Part shown: positions 8,410 to 16,554 of the stretch, piece after piece
Numbering within the stretch: the stretch's first letter is position 1
Layout: each line of letters begins with the position of its first letter
DNA from: Pseudobdellovibrionaceae bacterium
GTDB lineage: Bacteria > Bdellovibrionota > Bdellovibrionia > Bdellovibrionales > UBA1609
DNA length: 64,000 bases
Assembly (NCBI GenBank): GCA_947444305.1
Contig: CANEZP010000013.1
Location: 1 to 64,000, forward strand
Direction: 5' to 3'
Translations under genes and position numbers: made by a program
The notes under the pieces: model-generated
The model's input: only the letters and a program-made list of their open reading frames with translations
What the model was told of the DNA's origin: nothing
The model's database searches: none

Positions 8410-8969
8410 TGGAGTTCAGATTGAAAATGAATTCGCGCGGATTTTCTCTCATCGAGCTGATGGTCACGGTGTCCATCATCGGCATTCTCGCCACCATCGC
8501 GTTCCCGGCTTACGACGGTATGATGCTAAAGGCCCGCTACGGCCGCGCCAAGGGCGAGATGTCATTGATCAGAAACGTGATCATGGGACTTCGGATTTCC
8601 GAAGATAAGATGCTCGTGGATATCATGGGCACCGGCTCCACCGGTTTTTATTTTCAGGGCCGAAGCACCAACACGATTCCCGTATGCGCCACGCCCGCCG
8701 CCGCCGCCGGGCAATGGCTTAAGTTAGGGATCGATTACTTGCCGACCGACCCTTGGGGAAACTGCTACCTACTCGATGAGAACGAGGGGGAATTCGGTTC
8801 GACCGACTGCCGCTTCGACGTCATCATGAGCGGCGGGCAAGACCGTATGTGGGCTTACAGCGGCGACGGTGACGACGTTCTCGCCGATGACATCATCGTA
8901 AGAGTACCTTACTACGCTTCACGCCCCGGATGCACCGGCAACCTCGACGGGCAATTCGGCGGAAACTAA
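8409..8969 (+). CDS. GspG-like type II secretion pseudopilin / type IV pilin-like protein
   Basis: The N-terminus has the class III prepilin signal RG^FSLIELMVTVSIIGILATIAFPAY, with the Glu at position +5 of the mature protein. The C-terminal part has LPTDPWGNCYLL, the GspG 'DPWGNPY' signature, and GDGDDVLADDI at the place where GspG binds calcium. An in-frame ATG at 8427 would give a short leader; both starts are plausible. It should be processed by a prepilin peptidase and join a pseudopilus. No other pilus or T2SS gene is in the window, so it looks like an orphan or accessory pseudopilin. Confidence 0.8.
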   Translation: MEFRLKMNSRGFSLIELMVTVSIIGILATIAFPAYDGMMLKARYGRAKGEMSLIRNVIMGLRISEDKMLVDIMGTGSTGFYFQGRSTNTIPVCATPAAAAGQWLKLGIDYLPTDPWGNCYLLDENEGEFGSTDCRFDVIMSGGQDRMWAYSGDGDDVLADDIIVRVPYYASRPGCTGNLDGQFGGN

Positions 8970-9102
8970 AGCTCTCGCGAATGATCATCATACTTATCTA
9001 GAAGCTTAAGTCTTGATTTTATCTTTGCGAGCTTTTCCCATCCCCAGATTCTCTCATCATTCGGATGAAGATGTCATTACACAGACATTGCGTGGGCGTG
9101 CA

Positions 9103-9507
9103 CTAAAAACTTAAATGCAGGTACTCACCATACTTACGTCGAAGAGCATGAACATCATTCGCTTCACGGGCGCGAAAAGCATCTTCCACGAAGTCCATAA
9201 AAATGGCCCGGGGCAGAAGACTAAATATTTGTCCGACCATGTCGGCGTAGACCCTACGCTCCGTTTTTCCCGTTAGTTCCTGAATCAAACCTTGGATTTT
9301 CGATTTCATAATTTCGCCGAAGATAAACTGCCGGATTTCGGCGACGTTTGAGTTCGTTAATTCTTCGATCACGACTCTCTCCGCCTTAGTTAAAATGGAG
9401 CGTTGAGTGGCTTCGAGACCGGTCGCGATTTGAAAAGCGGCCTTGCCCGCCTCGTGCGCGAGAATCAGCGCGTTTTGCCCAACGGCAACCGCCCTCGCCC
9501 GCTTCAC
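9103..9507 (-). CDS. DUF2294-like protein, possibly 5'-truncated
   Basis: The C-terminal two-thirds matches the DUF2294 pattern: an LTKAER turn where the family has LTpaEk, a helix with FIFGEIMKSKIQGLI, then ELTGKTERRVYADM where the family has eLtGvkV. The reading frame stays open upstream only to about 9540 and offers just a GTG (9507) as start, with no ribosome site seen. The N-terminus therefore looks short and may have been lost in a rearrangement, as the facing frame at 9535-9818 also lacks a start. Function of the family is unclear to me. Confidence 0.5.
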   Translation of the reverse strand: MKRARAVAVGQNALILAHEAGKAAFQIATGLEATQRSILTKAERVVIEELTNSNVAEIRQFIFGEIMKSKIQGLIQELTGKTERRVYADMVGQIFSLLPRAIFMDFVEDAFRAREANDVHALRRKYGEYLHLSF

Positions 9508-9534
9508 TTCAAGGTAGCTTTCACCTAATAGACC

Positions 9535-9818
9535 GGAGACCCGGTCGCACTCCGTACATTAGGCGAGACGGCGATATCCTCGCATTCATCATCGGCAGCG
9601 GTGTATTTTTAGCTTTTCTATTTTGTATCCAAACACTCGGATTGACGTGGCTCATCTTGCCGGCCGTGATCTTTGCGCCGATGTCCATCCTCGGGATGGC
9701 GGGCGAGGTCCTTGATGGTCCTACCGCAACGGTCTTGCTGACCGTGCTGATCACGGTCCTGCAAGGGCTGCTTTATTTAGGTTTGTATCGGCTCTTCTTA
9801 AAACTTAAAAAAGTTTAA
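9535..9818 (+). pseudogene. Remnant of a small membrane protein gene
   Basis: One frame stays open from before 9535 to a TAA at 9816-9818. It reads as a natural membrane protein: a helix around ILAFIIGSGVFLAFLFC, a second with TWLILPAVIFAPMSILG, a third with TVLLTVLITVLQGLLYLGLY, and a basic tail. There is no ATG, GTG or TTG near the expected N-terminus, so it is probably a 5'-deleted gene. It faces the DUF2294-like fragment head to head. It explains most of the otherwise empty 9508-9824 interval. Confidence 0.4.
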
Positions 9819-9824
9819 GATAAT

Positions 9825-10436
9825 TTATTGGCCGTTCATGCGAACGATTTGCAGGTTTCCGTAGGGAACGCCGGCCTCTAAGCCATTACGATAGCCCAAA
9901 AGAAAAACTTTATCGTCGGGTCCGACGATAGGATCATAATGGTGTCGTGTCAGGTAACCGACCGAGCCACCGAGCGCTAAGAAGGCGTACGAAGCTTGCA
10001 AACCGTCGAATCTACCGATGATAGGATTTCCGTCATACGTTTTTACCATAATCAAAGTTACACCGTAAGAGAGACCTACGAACGTTTGAATATTTAAAAC
10101 ACCGTAAGCTTCATTATTTTCGGTCAGGCACGCAAGGCCCTGTGCGCCCGCAAACAGTAAACCCACGCCACCATTCACGCAGAATAGGGCCGTCCATTTT
10201 GACTGGCGCGAATTTGCCAAAGAAACTTCCGGTTCATTGCGAACGGCGGCGGCCTGGGACTCGGCCTGCATCAGAGAGGCTGCTTCAGTTTCCGTCAGCT
10301 TCCGGCCGAGCGCATTTTCCAAGCGTATCGTCATCGACGACTTCGCGCCGGGTGCCGTCTTCATTAAATTCCCGACCACGGCGAAAGATGGCGCGGATGA
10401 CACTAGCGTAAGGAAGAGCAAAGCTTTTTTAAACAT
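9825..10436 (-). CDS. Secreted protein with hydrophobic segments, unknown function
   Basis: 203 residues: signal peptide (MFKKALLFLTLVSSAPSFA), a helical acidic region (residues 35-70), then three moderately hydrophobic Gly-rich segments (about 80-105, 118-135, 150-165). The Gly-rich segments could be membrane helices or outer-membrane strands. Two Cys are in the middle (FCVNGG and LACLT). No family recognised. Confidence 0.6.
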   Translation of the reverse strand: MFKKALLFLTLVSSAPSFAVVGNLMKTAPGAKSSMTIRLENALGRKLTETEAASLMQAESQAAAVRNEPEVSLANSRQSKWTALFCVNGGVGLLFAGAQGLACLTENNEAYGVLNIQTFVGLSYGVTLIMVKTYDGNPIIGRFDGLQASYAFLALGGSVGYLTRHHYDPIVGPDDKVFLLGYRNGLEAGVPYGNLQIVRMNGQ

Positions 10437-10566
10437 GAGTACGTGCCCTTTCTGTTAGATTAATTTTTAGGTGACAAGGAGCAACTGCAAGCGTGCCACC
10501 TGGCAATTCTAGCCGAAAAGGTGTTGAACTCATTTACGATCGAGCCAGGGCAAAAAAGGAGCAAAC

Positions 10567-10929
10567 ATGAAACGAATTTTCTTGCTCATTCTCACGTTAA
10601 CCGGCGCTTTCGCGATGGCCGAAGGTCCCTGCGCGAAGGATCGCGAAACGTTATGCGCCGGCGTCTCCCATGGCGACGGCCGTATGATGAAATGCATGAA
10701 AGAAAATGAAGCGAAGCTCTCACCCGAGTGCAAAGCTTCTTGGGCAAAGAATATGGAAAACATGAAAGAGCTTAAAGCCGCTTGCCACGACGATGCCGAA
10801 ACTCTCTGCGCCGGGAAAACTCATCGCGATTTGGCTAAGTGCATGCGCCAAAACAAAGAGAAATTAAGCGAAGGCTGTAAAGCCGAGTGGAAAGAAATGA
10901 AAGAGTCGCGCAAAGGCCGGAAGGGTTAA
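10567..10929 (+). CDS. Secreted protein with two GLG1-type Cys-rich repeats
   Basis: Signal peptide MKRIFLLILTLTGAFAMA, then two copies of a Cys-rich repeat: C-x3-RETLCAG...MMKCMKENEAKLSPEC (residues 22-55) and C-x3-AETLCAG...LAKCMRQNKEKLSEGC (72-107). The pattern C-x(6-7)-LC-x(6-12)-KCM-x-x-N-x-x-KLS-x-x-C is that of the cysteine-rich GLG1/ESL-1 repeat (PF00839), also found in proteobacterial periplasmic proteins. Each unit should form two disulfides. The linker and tail are highly basic. Role unknown. Confidence 0.8.
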   Translation: MKRIFLLILTLTGAFAMAEGPCAKDRETLCAGVSHGDGRMMKCMKENEAKLSPECKASWAKNMENMKELKAACHDDAETLCAGKTHRDLAKCMRQNKEKLSEGCKAEWKEMKESRKGRKG

Positions 10930-11023
10930 ACTTCGGCGAGCGCCTCCGTGATGTGTCCAAAACTGTCTACATATTCTTACTCTTTGCGTTGACCAACGGT
11001 CATGCCACGGGCAACCAGACTCA

Positions 11024-11284
11024 ATGAAAACGATTTTGTCTGTTTCTGTTTTGGTGTGTTCCTTGTTGTCTTCAACCGTCGCTCTCGCGGGTGACTGGAA
11101 CTGCTTCGGCGTTCTTATCCGTAACGACCGTGTCGTCGACGGGGGCGGTCTGATCGTCGTCGGCACCTGGCCGAGCCCCAATAACCCCGGTAGCGAACTC
11201 GTTATGTTGGGTTACTCAAAAGCGAAGAACGCTCGCGTCGTCGCCATTCGCGATTGCTTCCCCGCAACTGAAAAAGCGGACTAA
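11024..11284 (+). CDS. Small secreted protein of unknown function
   Basis: 86 residues: signal peptide (MKTILSVSVLVCSLLSSTVALA), then a short beta-type mature part (about 64 aa) with one Cys pair (NCFG and DCFP). No family recognised. Confidence 0.55.
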   Translation: MKTILSVSVLVCSLLSSTVALAGDWNCFGVLIRNDRVVDGGGLIVVGTWPSPNNPGSELVMLGYSKAKNARVVAIRDCFPATEKAD

Positions 11285-11307
11285 AAAACACGCATTGGGC
11301 GGAATGT

Positions 11308-12174
11308 TTAAAGGCGGTTGAGGTTTTTCCAATCGAACAAAAATTGAAATCCGGCGGCGCGAAAATCTTTAATTAGTCCCGGTTTTGATTTGAAGAATAC
11401 AATGGCGATCGTGGAAAGATGGAAAGTCCTGCCCGGCTCCTTGAACGCATTCAAGCCGGCGGCCACGTCGTAGAATATCCTGTTCCCGTCTTTCGGGCCG
11501 AACTGAACCCATTCGTCATCGATTCGCAGATGATCGACGGACAAGGGGTCGTCCGGGTGGCTGTTTCTCGCAATCGCCTTTTGGTTCGGCAAAGCTAAAA
11601 ATGGTGCCGTCGCCCAGGCCTGGAGTTCCTTTTTCAATCGCAGGTATTTCTCAACATCATTTTCTTGCATCGCTAAAGTCTGAATACGCCGTGCTTCGGC
11701 GAACCGAATCCAAACTTCGATAGACACGCTAAGAAGCTCTCGTTCCACTTCGGGTTTGATAAAATAGCCGGCCTTCAGAAGACCACGCATAGAATTTTTG
11801 GCCCGAAAAGCCGCCACGAAATCGATATTGATTCCGTGCTTACGACGAAAGTTCCGACATAGCTCTTTTAGTTCCGCGGTGTATAGATTGGACGCTTTGC
11901 CGACGACCGCCAGATCAATATCAAAACCCTGCCGCCACAATTTATGCGCTCGGCTGCCGGTGAAGATGACGGCCTCGACTCCCCCGTACTTTTCTAATGC
12001 CGAAAGGATAGGAAGAAGATCTGCAAATTGCTCCGGGTTAAGGGAAACGTGCTGCGCAAGTTGTTGGGCTTCGGCCGTCAGGTCATTAAGGCAGCCACGC
12101 TCCGCAACCGCCCAAGATCTGAGCGGTACTAAAACAAATACCAAATATAGCGCGAGGAGACGGCAGAGGTTCAT
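11308..12174 (-). CDS. Nucleotidyltransferase-fold protein with a signal peptide
   Basis: Residues 66-120 show a DNA polymerase beta-type nucleotidyltransferase core: IFTGSRAHKLWRQGFDIDLA gives the GS motif (G73-S74) and the metal-binding D85 and D87; INIDFVAAF supplies the third carboxylate at D118. All three catalytic acids are present. The N-terminus (MNLCRLLALYLVFVLVPLRSWA) looks like an export signal, which is unusual for an enzyme that uses nucleotides. The C-terminal half is helical, then beta, with no further domain recognised. It may be a secreted nucleotidylating effector or toxin, or the hydrophobic start may be a membrane anchor. Confidence 0.65.
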   Translation of the reverse strand: MNLCRLLALYLVFVLVPLRSWAVAERGCLNDLTAEAQQLAQHVSLNPEQFADLLPILSALEKYGGVEAVIFTGSRAHKLWRQGFDIDLAVVGKASNLYTAELKELCRNFRRKHGINIDFVAAFRAKNSMRGLLKAGYFIKPEVERELLSVSIEVWIRFAEARRIQTLAMQENDVEKYLRLKKELQAWATAPFLALPNQKAIARNSHPDDPLSVDHLRIDDEWVQFGPKDGNRIFYDVAAGLNAFKEPGRTFHLSTIAIVFFKSKPGLIKDFRAAGFQFLFDWKNLNRL

Positions 12175-12222
12175 TGCTCGTTAGGCAAACGCAATACTCG
12201 CACCAGCCGCAAGCCCACCGGG

Positions 12223-13440
12223 CTAGTAATTAAACTGCAGCTGCATGCGGATTAAGTTGCCCTGCTCGTTGGCGTAGGGTTTGACCGAGCTGGTGCGATC
12301 CGTCCACGTGTACATGCCCGTGAGTTCGATGGCCGAATTAGGGCGCCACTCCACGCCGAGTTCGGTCTCGTCAACGCGCTGGCGGGGCGAATAAGCCTCG
12401 TGCTTACGTCCACCGCGATAGGTCTGCGTGCGGGTGAACAACATGGTTTTACGCCACTGATACATGAGTTGGGCGTAACCGCCATGAAGCGCTTCGGTCG
12501 TGACCTCGGTTTGGGCGCTATTCAACTCCGGCCCGTCGCCCACGTTGTACTCCGCTTGAAAACCAAAGGGCTGCGGATAAAAGATGAACGAAGCGGCCAC
12601 ACGGCGATCCAAGTAGCGCGCGGCAGGTGCGGTCTTGATCGGCGAACCCGTCGTGGTCGGCGTGGTAAAGTAGCCGGTGTACGCCTGGAGGCTCGCCTCT
12701 AGGAACTGCCCATTCTCGAAAAGGAAGGGATAAGTCGCGCGCGCGACGTAGTGCATGTCATTGTTGGCTTCGGAGCGGTTCGCGGTTTGACCGTTGTAAG
12801 CTCCGACCGCGAAGACCCCGTAATCGCCCGAGCCTTTTAACCCTGAGTCGACCAACGTTTTGAAACGCTGGCGAGCTTCGCGGCTGGCCCAGTAATAAAA
12901 GACGCCGAGATCACGTTCGTCTTTTACGGCGCTGTTTAAAGCGTCGTTACGATCTAGGGCCAAACGATTTTGGCTGGACTGCATATTCTCAAACCCGTAC
13001 GGGATTTTTGACTGCCCGACGCGAATCCGCGATTCTTTATGTTCGTCCAAAGAGATGTCGACGTAGTAGTCGCGCAACTGCGAGAAGTTTCCGGAAGCCG
13101 AACCATCCGGCGTCGACGCAAAATCAGGTTGAATGTAGATGTAAACATTGTCGGCCACGTCGCCGAAGAAAATCATTCGCGCACGGCGGATAAAAAAGTT
13201 GTTCGTTCCGCCGACCGAACGGTCGCCTTGCGCGCTCAACAAGTCCGCGTTGGGACGGCCGGCCCGGTTGTAACGAATTTGACCATAGCCGCGGAGGTTG
13301 ATCTTTTCGAACCACATCTTTTTCGGCGCTTCGGCCGGCGAAGAATCCGGCGCCGTGACCGGAGTCACCTGAACGACCGGGGCGACTTGGGCATTCGCGA
13401 GCGGGACACACATCAAAACCAAGAACAACAAAGCTTTCAC
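12223..13440 (-). CDS. Outer-membrane porin, phosphate-selective porin O/P type
   Basis: A GTG at 13438-13440 preceded by GGAGG is the likely start (an in-frame TTG lies at 13464). The product (405 aa) has a signal peptide ending NAQ, a Pro/Val-rich linker, then alternating beta strands of a 16- to 18-stranded barrel: LRGYGQIRYN, NFFIRRARMIFFGDV, VYIYIQPDF, LRDYYVDISL, RIRVGQSKIPYGFENMQSS. The last two are the OprO/OprP (PF07396) signatures. It ends in NLIRMQLQFNY, an aromatic C-terminus suited to BAM insertion. It probably lets anions such as phosphate or polyphosphate through the outer membrane; substrate is inferred. Confidence 0.8.
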   Translation of the reverse strand: MKALLFLVLMCVPLANAQVAPVVQVTPVTAPDSSPAEAPKKMWFEKINLRGYGQIRYNRAGRPNADLLSAQGDRSVGGTNNFFIRRARMIFFGDVADNVYIYIQPDFASTPDGSASGNFSQLRDYYVDISLDEHKESRIRVGQSKIPYGFENMQSSQNRLALDRNDALNSAVKDERDLGVFYYWASREARQRFKTLVDSGLKGSGDYGVFAVGAYNGQTANRSEANNDMHYVARATYPFLFENGQFLEASLQAYTGYFTTPTTTGSPIKTAPAARYLDRRVAASFIFYPQPFGFQAEYNVGDGPELNSAQTEVTTEALHGGYAQLMYQWRKTMLFTRTQTYRGGRKHEAYSPRQRVDETELGVEWRPNSAIELTGMYTWTDRTSSVKPYANEQGNLIRMQLQFNY

Positions 13441-13630
13441 GAGCAAACCTCCACCTTTAAGCAAGATGTTTAATCGGATTGCGTGACGAAGGATTGTTAA
13501 AGTTTGGTTATCTCTTTTTGCCGAGATTGGCGCGTTCGGTGCCGAAGATAGGTACCCCTAAGGCTTCCCGAGGCTCCAAAACTCACGGATTGGCTGCGGC
13601 CCCGGCGGTGGATTTGCAGATTGCTCTTCC

Positions 13631-14407
13631 ATGCTCAAATTTAAGTCCCTGCTCATATTGTTGTTCGTGGCCGCGGCCTTGCCTTTTTCCCACGCCCAAT
13701 CGGCCGTTGGGTCCGCGGCGCTTCGCCAGGATACGGCGGGGTATACCCAGGCGACCACTCAACTCAAGGACATTTACGGTGGCTACATCGTCGAGGGTTC
13801 CGTCGCCCACGGCGGCCTTCAGCCTAACTACATCATCGATACCGAATCCCCGCTTCTACGCACATTTCTAAGCCACGCTGCCGGCCTTAAAACGTTGCCG
13901 CCGAACGAAAGAATCAGCGCGGTGATCGATTTCATCCGTCACGAAGTTATTCTCGACCGCGATCAAGAAGGCGCTAAGTACATGAGCTTGATGGCGAAGT
14001 ACCGCGAGCGTGGGTTGAACATTCCCCTATCCGCTTACATCGAAGCGCAGGTCGGCGTTTGCCGTGAACATGCCATGTTGTTGCACCTGGCGTTGAAAGA
14101 AGCCGGCATCGCCAGCCGCTACGCTTACGGCCGCGTGGGATTCTTGCATTACCCCGCGGTCGATCACGCTTTCGTCGTCATCACGGCCAAAGGCGGAACG
14201 CAGTACATCATCGATGCCTACAATCTCAACTTGAACGGACGCAAGCTTAGCGACGTGACCCGGCCGGGCGGCAGTCAGGTCACCGACGCCGTGACGTCGT
14301 ACGCAGGACAACTTCGCGGACTTCTGAGTTCCGCTTTCGCCATTCACGTGAAATTAGTGGATTACCCGAAGGTTTGGGCGCCGGTGAATCTCGCGTATCA
14401 ACAATGA
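13631..14407 (+). CDS. Secreted transglutaminase-like (papain-fold) protein
   Basis: Signal peptide (residues 1-22), then a transglutaminase-like core: C144 in GVCREHAMLLHLAL, H179 in AVDHAFVVI and D195 in YIIDAYN, the Cys-His-Asp triad with usual spacing. An upstream helical part includes ISAVIDFIRHEVILDRD. Bacterial members are mostly proteases, amidases or structural modules acting in the periplasm. The triad is complete, so it is probably active. Its stop overlaps the ATG of a tiny downstream frame (14404). Confidence 0.75.
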   Translation: MLKFKSLLILLFVAAALPFSHAQSAVGSAALRQDTAGYTQATTQLKDIYGGYIVEGSVAHGGLQPNYIIDTESPLLRTFLSHAAGLKTLPPNERISAVIDFIRHEVILDRDQEGAKYMSLMAKYRERGLNIPLSAYIEAQVGVCREHAMLLHLALKEAGIASRYAYGRVGFLHYPAVDHAFVVITAKGGTQYIIDAYNLNLNGRKLSDVTRPGGSQVTDAVTSYAGQLRGLLSSAFAIHVKLVDYPKVWAPVNLAYQQ

Positions 14408-14592
14408 GCCGAATTGTTTTTTCGCTCCTGGCTTTATTTATTTCCAAGAGCGTCTTCGCTGCTTTAACGAACGCGACGAATGGTTCAAGAAAACTGCAAT
14501 ATCGATTTAAAGATCTAAGGCGTCACCACGTAATGATAGGTGGCATCTTGCTCGTTCTTATTCATCGGTTGGTTCAAAAGTCGCAGCGTTAA
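14404..14592 (+). pseudogene. Tiny secreted-protein frame, possibly a truncated gene
   Basis: An ATG at 14404 overlapping the previous stop (ATGA) opens a 62-codon frame with a good signal peptide (MSRIVFSLLALFISKSVFA). It then reads GSRKLQYRFKDL, which resembles GSQKLRYELINK after the signal peptide of the gene at 21780. After about residue 40 the frame runs antisense into the end of 14515-15294 and no longer looks like protein. It is probably the surviving 5' end of a paralogue, but could be chance. Confidence 0.3.
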
Positions 14593-15294
14593 AACAGGAC
14601 CACGAACGGACGACAGTAAATCCTGTAACGTTACCGCGAACCGTTTGCTCTCGGGCAAAACATAGCGTCCGTAAAGGTGCGCGGCCCCGACGCTCACCAA
14701 AGTTTTTTTGCATCGGCCACTTTGCAGTAAAGTCTTAATCTCGTGGGCCATAAAAGCATTACGGGTGATGTAATTGTATTCCAATTTTTCTTCGAGCGAG
14801 CCCCGGTCTGGATCCGGAATATTTAGCTCCCGATAATCCGTATCGATGGCGAAGAGCTTCAGTTTGCGATCACGAGCCTCGCGCAACAATTTGTGCCGGT
14901 AGTCGAGAGCTTCTCGCTGGACGGGCGAGGTCCAATCGATTTCACGCTTTTGACCGGGAAAGAACGGCAGCGAGAAAAAAGCCTTGTTTGCTTCGAGGAC
15001 CGACTCTTCGAACGACGCTCCCGATGAGTAAGCGGTGTAGGATTTCTGGAAAATGTATTTCGGGATTTCGAGCAGCAAGCAATCAAAGCCCGATCCTTCC
15101 GCGGCGGCGAGCAGGGTTTCGTAGGTCTCGTCAATGCTGAATCCTGACAAGTGAGATTCACCCACGAGCACGATCCGGGCATTCTTAAAATCTTTCTCGT
15201 CTTTTAATTTTTGTATCGATAAGAACGGAGTTTCCGCGAGGACGGCCGACGCACAAAAAAGAATTATTATGTTTAAATAGAGCATTTTAGACAT
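14515..15294 (-). CDS. Secreted TraB/TIKI/ChaN-like superfamily protein
   Basis: Signal peptide (LNIIILFCASAVLA), then the two hallmark motifs of the TIKI/TraB/ChaN/EreA superfamily: GE-x-H in ARIVLVGESHLSG (E46, H48) and the C-terminal VGAAHLYGRY. In between lie acidic and aromatic residues on helices (LLLEIPKY, AIDTDYREL) seen in these folds. Members include TIKI metalloproteases, heme-binding ChaN and erythromycin esterases, so the exact reaction cannot be named. A second protein with the same two motifs is encoded immediately upstream on the same strand. Confidence 0.65.
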   Translation of the reverse strand: MSKMLYLNIIILFCASAVLAETPFLSIQKLKDEKDFKNARIVLVGESHLSGFSIDETYETLLAAAEGSGFDCLLLEIPKYIFQKSYTAYSSGASFEESVLEANKAFFSLPFFPGQKREIDWTSPVQREALDYRHKLLREARDRKLKLFAIDTDYRELNIPDPDRGSLEEKLEYNYITRNAFMAHEIKTLLQSGRCKKTLVSVGAAHLYGRYVLPESKRFAVTLQDLLSSVRGPVLTLRLLNQPMNKNEQDATYHYVVTP

Positions 15295-15358
15295 TTGGTA
15301 TTCTCATTTTAACCGCAAAGTTCATTTGTATATAAGCTCGAACATTGTGCATTTCCAA

Positions 15359-16345
15359 TTACCTTGTCGCATCCGTCACCTGCTTCATCGGGGTGAGTTC
15401 AGCGCTCTCCGGTTTCTCTTGGCAAGATGTTTTTATAAGCTCTTTGTTGAGGGCGATAGTTTCCAGGCGTTGCCGCATTTCTTTCGAAAGGTCTGCATCT
15501 TTCGAGTTCCCAAGGCGAATGGCATTACTCTCGCTCTGGTTGAAACCTTCGGCGATTAATAACTTCGCCACGCCGGTGACGTGTCCACTACCCCACGGTA
15601 AAATGGCGCGGTGACTTTTTTGGAGCGCACGCTTCGTTTCATTGACGAGAATAAAGTTCCGGTAGTCCATCGAAAACCAATTGTGAATGCCGCCACGGGT
15701 ATTCTCGCCGGTCTCGCCATCCTTCATGCTAACGTTTGAATAGCCAAGACTCGCGAGAACTTGGGCCGCCGGCGCCAAACGATCTAATTGTAAGTCACCG
15801 GATTGAATCTCGATCCCGGCTCCCTTCGGGTAATCCATAGCCCAGTGACAAGCGTCACCCGAACGACTTGTCGCCTCACAAGCTTCGCGATTGCGTCTCA
15901 CGATGTACTCGGGACGATAGGTTTTACCGTCTACGTCGAGTACGCACGGAATAAACGCGGTTTGATTTCGGGTGAGCTTCTTCGCCTCGGGAAGTCCGCC
16001 GTTAAACGATTGTGAGAGCGCCAACAATTGTGGCCCGGTGAGACCCGCCGCGGGTTTGATCCCCGTTGAGGGACCGGAACAGGTAAATAGCTCGGTGAGA
16101 ATAGTCGTTTCTGTTTTGCCCTCGGCAATCCACGTTTTCATTTCGTGATCGACGCTCGTGAAGAATTTCTTCGAAGCGTAGTGCTCCATCCCGACCAGAA
16201 GAACACGCTTATCATCTTTGCTGAACTCCACCATCGGCATAAAAACGGTACCGGAAGAATCCACGCACGCCCAATCGGTCGCGGCATTTGACTGAGTGCT
16301 AAGGATCGTCAGGAGCGTAAGGAGTAAGTTTCTTCTAAGAGCCAT
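15359..16345 (-). CDS. Secreted TraB/TIKI-like superfamily protein
   Basis: The ATG at 16345 gives a signal peptide (MALRRNLLLTLLTILSTQSNA); the in-frame ATG at 16438 would add an unlikely 31-residue leader. Motif one is RVLLVGMEHYASKKF (residues about 50-64) and motif two is ILPWGSGHVTGVAKLLIAEGF near residue 265, the G-x-x-H-x-x-G of TraB/PrgY/TIKI proteins. Between them are several Cys (TCSG, PCVL, EACEA, DACHW) that may pair. It lies 64 bp upstream of the other TraB/TIKI-like gene on the same strand. Confidence 0.6.
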   Translation of the reverse strand: MALRRNLLLTLLTILSTQSNAATDWACVDSSGTVFMPMVEFSKDDKRVLLVGMEHYASKKFFTSVDHEMKTWIAEGKTETTILTELFTCSGPSTGIKPAAGLTGPQLLALSQSFNGGLPEAKKLTRNQTAFIPCVLDVDGKTYRPEYIVRRNREACEATSRSGDACHWAMDYPKGAGIEIQSGDLQLDRLAPAAQVLASLGYSNVSMKDGETGENTRGGIHNWFSMDYRNFILVNETKRALQKSHRAILPWGSGHVTGVAKLLIAEGFNQSESNAIRLGNSKDADLSKEMRQRLETIALNKELIKTSCQEKPESAELTPMKQVTDATR

Positions 16346-16554
16346 ATCCAGTGAGTTTGCAAACTTCAGCCCAAATGCCCCGCCTCTCAATGCTTGACGA
16401 TGTATCAATATGAGAAAAAACGGCGGTCTATTTTTCAACGGCGCAAAATCGGCAACTGAACGTCAAGCCTAGGGCACCCAGAACCGCCTTGAGGTTCGCT
16501 TACCGGTCCCGGCGTTGCAATATGTGCTTCGTAAGGAACCAGTGAGGAACCAAA

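Noticed and set aside
12954-13473. Arg-rich + strand frames opposite the porin
   Set aside because: They mirror the porin codons and have the Arg/Ser-rich composition of shadow frames; the minus strand has a full barrel protein.
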